From Marasmius tenuissimus (lineage: Eukaryota; Basidiomycota; Agaricomycetes; Agaricales; Marasmiaceae), in assembly GCA_029532415.1 (NCBI GenBank), contig JAQOTA010000061.1, positions 496,001-560,000 of the forward strand: 64,000 nucleotides of DNA. The letters run 5' to 3'. Of the stretch, positions 1-9,900 are shown one piece after another (position 1 is the stretch's first letter; each line of letters begins with the position of its first letter). Both the position numbers and the translations under genes were made by a program. The notes under the pieces are model-generated. The model saw only the letters and a list, made by a program, of their open reading frames with translations. It made no database searches and had not been told where the DNA came from.

Positions 1-232
1 GGTATTGCAGAGCTCGCATTGGACCGTCTGTTGTTTGATATGTTGACGATCTCCATCTTTGGTCTCTCCACAACGACACTGGAATGGGACAAGGGAGCTT
101 TGGGTTGATGACGAGGGTGGAGGATCCATGGAGAGAAATGAAGTGGCATTGCTACCACAAGATAGACTCCTTGTACTTGAGGGTGGTTTATCTACCCATA
201 GCTCTCGTTCAGTAGCCCATCATTGTACTAAT

Positions 233-3200
233 TCATCCTGAATGAGAATACGTACCTTGAAGTCCACATTTGTTGGGCTCAGCTTCGTATTCTTTTGACG
301 GGTTGAAGCGAATTTTGAGCCGGGAGATAGCATCTTTCGATAACCATAACTGGCTGTCTGGTGGTACTTCGGAGTATCCCGGTTTAGTAAACCGAGGAGA
401 CTCGTTCCGTGCTTCAGATTGCGAAATATTGAGGTCAATTCCAGTATGGTCCATCAACAGTCGGATTTGATGATTCCAAACCCAATCCTGTGCCGTAGAC
501 CCTCCCTTCAGGGTGTAGAATACCGACGCAGTAACGTACCCATTCAGAATTCTCTGAGGATCAACACCGGTGAGAAGCTGGCCAACACCTCCTTTCCCTT
601 CACGAACACTGAAACCACCATTGGCCATACCATTGTAGCTGAACACAGCATTCATCCGAGTGGGGGTGTTGGTTGTCGCTGTAAACCTCCCAATGTAGTG
701 TACCTGATTGTAGAACGAGCCACCGATCAGCTCGTAAACCACTCCGGCGGACTTCGCATCTTCTTCGTTCCCGAACGGATAAACATGCCGGGGAAAGTTC
801 CATTTTGCCTTATCGAATGGTTGGTTGATGGAAACAATTAGGGTTTGGGGAAGAGAAAGGACGAGCTGAGAGTGAACAGCTTCTCCATGACGATGACGGG
901 TGCCTTCAGTTGCTCTCCAACATGGAATTGGCGACCCAGAATTATCAGTTATCGAGACCTGTGCCTGAAGATACCTATCAAATCGACCTCCAGCAGAAAT
1001 GTGATCATTAGGCTGAAGGTCAACAACTGGGCTTTCCCGCCTAATGTCTCCAACTCGGTAGTGCCCAATGGCATGATCGGAATCCAAGGATTGTAGGCCC
1101 GCATCCCCAGTACAAAATGAGACATCAAGAGATCGAATTGAGAAGTGGCGCTGAAGAGTAATCTGAGAGGGCGGAAGGGGTGCGGACCTTACCCCAGTGT
1201 GCTCGCAGATCGGATACCATGAAAGACAATCGGAGAGCCAGCATACGTCGTTCTCGAAAGCATTCATCTTTCGGCTTCGGGTGAGGCTACTCGGATACCC
1301 ATTTTTGTGAGTTACAAGTGCCGTTCGGAGCTGGATCTTTGATGAAGTCAGGTCGTCCTTGATGGTCGCAATATCTGTGTTCTCAAGAAGCGACAATCGT
1401 CGCAAGTTGAGTGCTGCAAATACGCTCCGGAAGGGCATTTCCCAGTCATCTTCAATCTCAATCACCTCTTCTATGGCTGTCCAGTTTCGGACTAAAGTCC
1501 AAAACAGCAACTCAAGCGAAGTATCCAGCCAACAAGAGTTGTCACCCCACTCGTATCCAATCAACCGGCTCAATGATGACAGTATAGTCAGCCGCTCTCG
1601 ATGACTGCCCTGCAAACCTTCCATAATATAACTTCGAATGATTGCATTCACATCCTTTCGTGTGACTGATATTGTGCGAGTTGGAAGTGGTGTATCATGA
1701 AATTTGGTGTGAGGTTCAGGGAGGTTGGGGTGGGTTCGAAGCTGGTAGTTAAGCCGGTTCTGCTTCACCTCAGATGATTTGATTGTCTGGGAAGGGGAGG
1801 GAATGGATACTCCGTGCCATTCAGAATCGTCGGAGTCGCTTTCGGTAGTGGGGTCGTGTGAGTCTTGAACATCAGAAATACCACACCATTCGGGGTCTGA
1901 ACTAATGTTGATAGAAGACGAGTCGGATGGTGAGGAAGACGGAACAAATTGGGGGCAATACGGTCCCTTCGGTTTTCCTTTGTATTGGGCCTCTGCCTTC
2001 TTGGTCATACCAAGCAATTTCTTTTTGGTGTTGCTTGGGCGGGCATCTTCTAAAGGTAAACATCGTTTCTCACGTTTCTTCTTGATTCCATGCCGAGTAC
2101 GAGTGAGCTTGGTGCGATGGTGAATGGCCTGCATCTTTTGCCGACATTTCAAGTGTCCCACTCCATAGAATGGTTTAATCCCCACTATATTCAATAGTAT
2201 GAAATCAGAAAGATACATTCTTGAACAAGAATGAGCACTCACTCTCAACATGAGCCGCACGGGTAGCAAACTCCTTCTGGATCAGGTATAGTTTACAAAA
2301 GCCATCAAGCATTTCATGGTCCTTCCTGTGCTTCGAATACATTGCAGCATGGGCCGACTCCTGTGCATTCGTAGAGTCAGACAACTGAGCACGGATATCA
2401 TCCTCTGTGTTGAGGACGATCATCTGTACGATATCTGGATGCTCCCACCACTCCATCCACCCCTTTGCCTTCGGAAATTCCTTCTTGATTGTCAACGATA
2501 CACCTAGGTATTCTTCAGTAGCCTTTGTTTTGAGCAACGATTTGCTGAGACGTGCAAAGTCTTTCTGGCGGTCCTGAATCACGGCCCCAGTCTTACTATC
2601 ACAGTTGATGGCCACGATCTTTGCTACCCTCGTGGCTGAGCTCCGAAAGTGTTGATGGCACCCTCTAAAACATTTGTCGGAGTCAGCCCAGAGTTCTTTC
2701 CTAGTCCGAGTATCTGCCGAGTCTTCCAGATAAAACCGGACGAAGGCCTCACAATAGCCGTTTCGTAACGCCTGGCTATAGTCTGCAACCTAGAAGCAAT
2801 GAGGTTGATTAGCAGTCAGACATGTTTTTTGTGGAGCTAACTCGTGCAAATTAGGTCTTCGTCAATAACCTTCTGATTGCGAAGTCCTTTCACAGTTCGG
2901 ATTGACCGAAAATAGGTGAGAAAGTGGTACTCGTAATGGGTTTCAGTCTCGCCATTAGCATATGAGCAGAGTACTGGGATCCAACACATCAACGTCTGGC
3001 AGAACACAGATGTTGTCATGAGGCAAGATTCTCGATTCTTGAACCACTTCTGTGCGGCATCAGTGACAAGTCCTGTGAATCCTACTTTATTTCTCGATGC
3101 CTTTACCGCCTCCTTGGCCATAAACTCGGATTGCGCAGATAGAACGAGGATCCCGTTGGTGGGAATGGGAGAGGTGAGGATGAAGTTTGGGAATTCACGT

Positions 3201-3967
3201 TGAAACTCGACAAAACGCTGAAGGAAGTCATCGCCAGAGGCCGGTGGCTTAGTACAATGTTTTTGGATCTCGTAGCGTGCCACTTCCTCCGTTGCGAACT
3301 GATTGCTAATGTCGAGAAGGGATTTGCCAGATACAGTGTTGCCTGAACGAAGGGCAGCAGGACGAGCTGTGGGATTGGCTTGTAGCATGGCCTTGAGCTC
3401 AAATGTCCCCCGTTTCGAAAGATGGAGGGTCTGAGGGATATGTGGGTGGTTATGTTCGAGGCCGTTACAGTACCAAAATCCATAGGCTGATTGTATGATA
3501 ATAGCCTTGTTTGCACACGCACGATGAATAAGCTTTCGACTCGGATGGGGATTATCGGGATCATCACAACCGCAAGGAGTCCCTTCCTGTTGTTTTGCGA
3601 GAGCTCTTCGTGATTTGGCCCGAGTGATGCGGCTGCAGTCCCGGTTTGCACACTCCAGAAACCCCATACACCTCCGTGTCGAGCGGCGACCCATACCTGG
3701 GTTTTGCGAATCTACACTCGCATTTTTTCGCTGTGATCCACTCTCGGTGAGTGTCGACCAGTCCACTGCAAGGTTTTCAAGCTGCCCGTACTCCTCGTGT
3801 GTCAGAAAGACATAAAAATGACCTTGAGGGAAGCGATTCCAGACAGCACCGAGCTGAACAGCAGTTAACATAGGTGCAGGACCAAGTGTGCAGTAATACG
3901 GTGCGGACTGTGTGATATCGATCGACAAAAGAAGCTCTGAAAGTGCGTTGGTGGGCTGTGGATCCAT
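233..3967 (-). CDS. MULE-type transposase with WRKY-GCM1-like zinc finger and C-terminal USP-like peptidase domain
   Basis: Three exons (3967-2842, 2782-2243, 2184-233) sum to 1206 codons, giving 1205 aa. The N-terminal third has a Cys/His cluster (ECANRDC, GCDDPDNPH, HRAC, then YGFWYCNGLEHNHPH) resembling the WRKY-GCM1 zinc fingers known from MULE transposons. Next comes a Mutator-like core: an Asp in GLVTDAAQKWF, the ANGETETHYEYHF stretch, then YSQALRNGY, GCHQHF and DSTNAQESAH. The C-terminal third carries NSCWLDTSLELLFW, which looks like a Cys box of ubiquitin-specific proteases, and VHYIGRFTATTN, a plausible His box. By family knowledge such peptidase modules occur fused to large fungal and animal transposons. 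The first intron uses the second available AG (TTGCAG), because the upstream AG breaks the frame. I could not delimit terminal inverted repeats, and the left end may lie outside the window. The reading frame is intact, so the copy may be recent. Confidence 0.75.
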
Positions 3968-4008
3968 CTCAGTAAGAGGGGGTTCTGAATCAGATGATGT
4001 CTGAGATT

Positions 4009-4515
4009 TTAGGTCGCTCTGGCGAGAAGATTTTGTCGAGCAGGAGTCTGTGGATGGTCGGATGTAGTTGATTCACGTCGTCGCCCACGGGAGGTCCTAT
4101 TTGAAGTTGTTCTCCGTGTATCTGAATGTGAAGGTTCTGAGCCCCGTTTGTACTGCTTAGTTGACTTGGATTTTGCCTCCCGTTGCTTGTCCTTTCTCTT
4201 CAGACGGCGGGAATGGCCTTTAGAGGAAGAACGGGAGGGTTCAGTTGTTGAATGACGCACAGGGGATCGGGATGGGGAACGGAGCCGAACGCGTTTTCGA
4301 AATCGGAACACTGTCCGTAGAGGAGTCAGTGTTGCTACCTTAGAGGGGAGTACCTTTGAGTACTTACGGCTGAAGAATCCAGAATTGTTTTTTGAACGAA
4401 TGTCAGCCAAATCGGGCTGAGCCAGAACATTTGGGAGGGTAGAGGGAGCAATTGGACGACTCTTCCCAATGTCCCTGCGCGCGGCTGCGCCATGAGTCAA
4501 GTTATAGCCGTCCAA
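4009..4515 (-). CDS. Basic Ser/Arg-rich ORF upstream of the MULE transposase
   Basis: A 168-aa reading frame just upstream of, and in the same direction as, the MULE transposase. The middle is very basic and Ser-rich (RSPSRSPVRHSTTEPSRSSS, then RRLKRKDKQREAK), like nuclear localisation or RNA/DNA-binding tails. It could be an extra 5' exon of the transposase, since many MULE proteins have basic disordered N-termini. However, the splice combinations I tried across 3968-4080 either break phase or hit a stop, so it is listed separately. It could equally be a second small protein of the element, or a chance frame caused by arginine-rich composition. Confidence 0.35.
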   Translation of the reverse strand: MDGYNLTHGAAARRDIGKSRPIAPSTLPNVLAQPDLADIRSKNNSGFFSRKYSKVLPSKVATLTPLRTVFRFRKRVRLRSPSRSPVRHSTTEPSRSSSKGHSRRLKRKDKQREAKSKSTKQYKRGSEPSHSDTRRTTSNRTSRGRRRESTTSDHPQTPARQNLLARAT

Positions 4516-5270
4516 ATGAAAGAAGGAGTTAAAGGCACACTTCTAAAAGACAATCTCAGTATTGAGACGATGATGATTACCGAAGTCAGTGACCAGGCCC
4601 GCTAGCATTTTTGTAAACGGACGTCAAGTCCGCGCGTCAAGACAGAAGAGGCTAAAGAGAACGATGGTCCAATAGTCAGCAACATAAAGAATGAAACAAT
4701 AGGGAAGGACCAACGTGGATAATAGCAGACTGCTTGGGGGAACGAGAGAGATAGAGAAAAAAAGAGGGAACGAAGGTTATGAAAAATTCAGGTTTGAGAT
4801 CGATCGGAAAATGTTAGATCCGAACATGACTCAGGCAATCAACAACAGTGAAGGTTTGCTCTCGTTCACAAGTAGGTTTTATTTTTTTTCTAAGTAGATA
4901 TACAAGTGCCCCAGAAGCAAAGTCAATGAGAGCGGTGGGTCCTAGCCGACCTATAGATTCTATGTACATACGTACGTACCGTAAACTGCGATTTACGTTG
5001 TCGAGACTCCCACAGCTAAGTGTAAGTCCGGGAGGCCAGCTCGGGTAAACATTCACAAACTTCTTTATTTTTATAGACTGTAGAGAATCGTACATTTCTG
5101 GGATCGTTTTCAGGTCGACCTCTACGAAATCGAGGCAAAACTCAAGGATGATAACCTTCACTTGGTCTACATATGTCCTTCCCCTATCCTTCACCTGACC
5201 TGTACCTGGCCTGCATATGGCCTGCACCTGACCTTCACACCGACCTTCACCACCTGGCCTGCAAATTGTT
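4516..5270. other. Non-coding stretch between the MULE gene and the DUF3638 fragment
   Basis: I see no convincing gene. The sequence contains a GA-rich tract (4740-4780) and, at about 5195-5262, an imperfect tandem of CCTGACCT / CCTGGCCTGCA units. The N-terminal half of the DUF3638 protein would be expected here if the next gene were complete, but no frame shows it. The right terminal repeat of the MULE element may lie in this stretch, though I could not identify it. Confidence 0.4.
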
Positions 5271-6448
5271 GTGGCCCGTATTCTGGAGTTCGCGGCGCAG
5301 ATTCGGGTATTTTCCGATGCACACGATGACAAGAAAGTCGTCCGAGCACTGGAAGAAGGGACCAACTTGACTTTGGTTGATCGTAGTGCATCCCGCAGTA
5401 TGTGGTACTATCCGCACGAATTCCACAGGGAGCGACCAAAGGACTATTTCTGGCAATCTCGGGATATCCTAAATGAGGTAAGGGAAAGTCCGGTGTATGC
5501 AGTCTCCAGCCGCATCAGACGCTGGCCATCGAAACTTTCGACAACCACGTCTCTATTTTTGGACCTGAAGAACCTCTCTGACGGAGACGTTGGTGGCCTG
5601 ACTAATATGGGGATTACAATGCTATACATTCAACGTCTGATCAACTCCCCTTTATCGAAAATCTGGTTTGATTTGTACAACATTCTTCGAGCTCAAACGA
5701 CAAGCTCATACCAAGTAGCGTTCATGCTGTGCTCACTGGTATATGCCCATCCAGACTCTCCAAAGGTGCATCATCTTCTCCCCACACTTATTTCCTTTGC
5801 TACCCGTCGAGCAAGATTTGCTCATCACAATCCACCGATATGGCAATCATATGACCTCTCGGAGGGTTGTGAGCCCGACTCCTTTCGTTTGGAACAGTTT
5901 GCTCGTAGTTCTGCGAGAGAGTTTCGCTTCGAGGATTACAGGCACATAAACCGGTTGCCAGGGGAAACAGACTCCTCTCTCAACACTCGTCGTAGAGAGT
6001 ATTACGACGAGCGGAAGGAGTGGGAGGTCATGCGGATAGTCGACTGGGTTATGCGTCAGTGGACCTCTTCAGAACTGGATATATCACAAGACGATTTCGC
6101 GATCGTGAAGCCTGCGAATTTCATTCATGAAGTGAAGCCAGTATTCGTTCATTGGTATCGCAATGCCCAGCTCAAGGTCCACTTGGACCTCGTCCAGTTG
6201 ACGTTATATGGTGTATATGGGGAACATGAGCCGGGAACTTTTCCGCCAGAAGATGGGACCTACTCATTCGCTCCTTCATCTCAGCCTGGTATCCAGCCTC
6301 CTTCGTCGATCTCGCTCCAAGACATCATGAGAAAACCTCCACCCAACATGGATCTTCCTACCTGTGTGCTTCCGCGAGCTCCTGTGCATGGTCTCACCGC
6401 TGTGGGCAGCCTAATTGGCGTCCTTCAACGAAGCAATGATCCGGCATG
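5271..6448 (+). pseudogene. DUF3638/DUF3645-family gene, 5' fragment (split by LTR retrotransposon, N-terminus missing)
   Basis: Open frame of about 390 codons (ARILEFAAQIRVFSD ... GVLQRSNDPAC) that stops matching a host protein exactly at the LTR boundary. It resembles the segment just before the DUF3638 domain in very large (about 2500-3200 aa) fungal proteins. No ATG starts this frame; it is simply open from the repeat-rich sequence upstream, and the usual DUF6606-containing N-terminal half is absent. The host codon TGT (Cys) is split by the retrotransposon and resumes at 13076. Function of the family is not established; homologues carry a Walker-A-like motif and are sometimes annotated as ubiquitin-hydrolase-like. 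Because the start is lost and the frame is interrupted, I call this a broken gene, although the remaining coding sequence has not decayed. Confidence 0.7.
6444..6448 (+). repeat. Target-site duplication, left copy (GCATG)
   Basis: GCATG directly precedes the TGTAAG start of the left LTR and is repeated directly after the right LTR at 13071-13075. A 5-bp duplication is standard for Ty3/Gypsy integration. Confidence 0.95.
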
Positions 6449-6717
6449 TGTAAGTGTGGTACGAACCACGTTACCATATACGGCATTTCCCACGTATATA
6501 TAGGCTTCCCCGCACGCTTCTTGGTTCCCCCCCTCTTCCTTTCCTTTACACCATCATCTACGCTACGCTTTCCCTACTCTCTCTCTCTCTCTCTCTCCTT
6601 CTCCTTGGTTCCCTCTTGGTCTCTTCTTGTAGTCCCTCTCTTGGTCAACTAGACAAGTGCCTGTTACTCCGTGGGATCTCTTTAGTGTCCGACACCCCAG
6701 AAGTGGGTCGGCTTACA
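6449..6717 (+). repeat. Left (5') LTR of the Gypsy element
   Basis: 269 bp from TGTAAG to CTTACA, matching 12802-13070 except for seven substitutions. It contains a palindrome-like GGTACGAACCACGTTACC near the start, a TATATATA box at 6495-6502 and a (CT)n tract at about 6577-6597. Confidence 0.95.
6495..6502 (+). promoter_or_regulatory. TATA box of the Gypsy 5' LTR
   Basis: TATATATA lies 46 bp into the LTR inside CCCACGTATATATAGGC. It is conserved in the right LTR. Its position fits a U3 core promoter with transcription starting some 30 bp downstream, followed by the CT-rich tract. Confidence 0.6.
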
Positions 6718-6945
6718 CTTTTTTTTTAACACGCTCTTGTCATCTCGCTATTGTGAGTGCCCAAAAACTTTCATTCATCTCATAGAAATTGTTCTCCTCT
6801 CGCGTTGCTCCCTTATCGACACTCGCCAAAGGCGACCTTGCCTTTACCACCGGACATTGATTTTGAACTGTGTGGCTGTGCTTAAAGGCACATATAGCTG
6901 ACTGTTTGGCTTTCTGACTTCTCGCTTCCCTTCTCCCTGTCAACC

Positions 6946-9900
6946 GTGTATTACACGGTCATCCTGTTCCCCGGGTTGAGCCTTGTTGCTCAAAGTACCC
7001 GTCCCTTGTTTTTCCTGCCCCCAGTCCCCGTGTACCCCAGTCTGTTCGTTTCTAACGACCCCCCTGTTCCCCTAGTTTCCTTCTGCAAACTGGGTTCCCG
7101 TGTTCCTACTCGCGACGACAAAGGTCGCTGGGTTAAACATACCACACAAATCTCCCGGTCTTCTCCGAACATTCCCCGTTCAACTCTATCTGTCTCCCCT
7201 CTGTCTTCCGTTTCCTCCTCGGCATCTTCGTTGCCCCAGCCACCAACTCGTGTTGAACGTTCACCTTCTCCCGAAAACGCATTCATCGGTCCTCTTCTTC
7301 CACCTTCTGCACCACCGTCTCCCACTCCTTCGACTCTTTCTTCTTCACCTCTCTCGTCTGCCAATTCATCCTTTGAGATCACTGCCATCATGTCTGCACC
7401 TGAATCTACCTCGACCTTTGGTCAACTCCCCTCCGTCTCGGCTCGTACTATGAAAATCCGACCTTTCAATAAGGTTGTCGAACGTTTCGATGCGTATCGT
7501 CGTCGAAAGAAGCTGGATGACCTAGTAGTACAGAAACTAGCATTCAACAGCATCTGGACTCACTCCGAGGTCGACACGTTCATCGATGCGGCACGTGACG
7601 ATCTGCTTGAGGATACCCTCAAGTGGGAGGACTTCGTGGACCGCATCCGCGGCTGTGTCGTTGGCAAAGACTGGCCCGAGCAGACGTCGCGTGAGATTGT
7701 CACCCTCCGCCAGACAGAAGTTCCCGAAAACTCCTTCACGACCTACTACAATCAGATCTGCTCGATGAACCGTACCCTTGCCGGCACTACCTATCACTGG
7801 TCTGACGAGGAGCTTAAGCTGATTCTCCAGATTGGTTGCTGTCCCTTATTCCTCGGCTTCCTCACGGATATTGAAAAGGTGCCGCAGTCCACACCTGTAA
7901 AGGAGTGGGTACAGTCAGCAAAGGACAACGATGAACGCTATCGGAAACAGCGTCACACGCGTCTAAAGGAGATGCAGCAGGATCTCGCTATGCTCTCTCG
8001 TCCCAGCTCGGCTCCCCTGGCCCCCTCTTCTGCAGCCAACGTGCCTAAGGCACCTCGCTCATCACAATCCACTGCTTCTCAGGATCTTAGCTCCTCCCGT
8101 GCACAGGCGTCGACACAGAACCAGAACTCTTTGGCTTCTCGGGCCAAGTGTGATGGCACAAACTGCGATGGCTCTGAGCATCCTCATGTCTTGCGCCCCC
8201 TCGAAGAAGGCGAGCGGGACATTTATATGGAACACAAGGCTTGCTTCAAATGCAGGAGCTTTGGTGTTTCGTGTTGGAAGGACAAATCATCTTGCCCTGG
8301 TCCCCCAACCCTCATGATTCCCTACAAAACAATCACCCGTGAACTGGCAGACCTGGCGATGAAGGCCCATAAGGCTTCTGATGGACGACCGGTTCCCCTA
8401 GACACCATCCTCCGCTTCAATCCTCCTCAGAAGTCGGCCTCCAAGTCGGTGGCGGCTCTCTTACCTCCAATCACGGATCTATCTCAGTTCATCTCTGACG
8501 ATGAGGCTGAATCGGGTTCCCCCCCTGCTCCCATGTCTGCTGTGTCTGCAGTTTTCGGCCGGCCTGTATCACACGTTGCGTCTTCTACCGACATCTTTTC
8601 CAAGTCTAAGTCAAATGCGGCTTTGAAAGCTATTTCGAGGGCAGCTTCGGCGGCACCTGATCTCCAGGGGTCTTTGTCTCTTCGTCGTCATTCTTCTGTC
8701 GAAGGATTTTCACGCTCCCGTTCGGCAGCCCCTGTCACTGCTACTCGTCAGGTATCCCAGCGTGATGCGGTTGATGCTCATGCCCCTGACTCTTCAGACG
8801 ACGCTGGTGAAGAGGAGGAGGAGGAGGACAATCAACTCCAGTCTCCCTTCCGCGGCAGCAAGAAACATGAACGTGCCGTCACTGGTTCCCCTTCCCCTCA
8901 CATTCAGAAGAAACCTTGCCCACCGTCGGTACGTCCTCCTCTCTCAGTGGATCACTTGTTCTGGAAAGCGGCCCTTACGGGGCCAAATGTTGAATTCCCT
9001 ATTCTGCGCCGTCTCCTTGTGGATAATGGCTCACATCTTGTTTTGATTAGGCGTGATCTCGTTCAGGAACTTGGTCTCCCAGTCTTCAAACTCAAGAAAC
9101 CTGAGGTGATCACGGTCGCTACCAGTTCTGCACCTTCTACCCTATGTGACTTTGTAAAGCTTAAACTCAGTGACGCGCGCGAACGTTGGACTTCCCGTAC
9201 TACACATGCTGTTGTTTGTGATACTCTCTGTGCCCCTATGATTCTTGGTCTGCCTTTCCAGGTACATAACTCTCTTGTTGTAGATCCCGAGTTCCGTACG
9301 GTTGTGCATCATCCCTCTGGCTTTGATCTTCTTCACCCATCACACGTACCCTCTGTTCCACCTGTACCAGTACCTTCTACGGCTCATCGCAATTCATTAT
9401 TTGACGCGGTTCGTGAGCGTCGTTTGTTTGAACAATATTGCCGTGATATTAAGTCTTCCCATGCCATCATGCTCTTGGAACTCCGCTCCATTCTATCAAT
9501 GCGGATGGATGCTGGTCTCTGTCCGTCTGAAATTGTACCTCCAGTCAATGCAGTGGCTGCCATTCGCGGGCGTATGGAGTCTTTGGCCCTGTGCCAATCC
9601 TTGCAATCGCGAGCAGAAAAGTTGAAGTCCGAATTTAAAGAGGTTTTTGAACCTATTCCCCACGTTGACCTCTTGCCGAGCGACATCACTTGTAGTGTCC
9701 GGCTCAAGAAGGCTGACCAGGTGATCGCAGCCCGTTTGTATTCATCTCCGAGGAAGTTCAAAGATGCTTGGGCCACCTTGATACAGAAACACCTTGATGC
9801 TGGTCATATTCGCCTGTCTAACTCCCCATATGCGTCCCCTGCCTTTCTTATTCCGAAATCAGATCCGTCGGCATTGCCCAGGTGGGTGAACGACTATTGG

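Noticed and set aside
4814..5365. 183-codon minus-strand frame and neighbouring short frames
   Set aside because: Overlaps the start of the DUF3638 fragment and the repeat at 5195-5262; peptides mirror the repeat.
6577..6597. (CT)n tract as a possible microsatellite
   Set aside because: It is part of both LTRs and belongs to the retrotransposon promoter/leader.
6990..7391. 133-codon minus-strand frame opposite gag, rich in acidic and Gly residues
   Set aside because: It is antisense to the Ser/Pro-rich part of gag-pol and reflects its composition; no domain.
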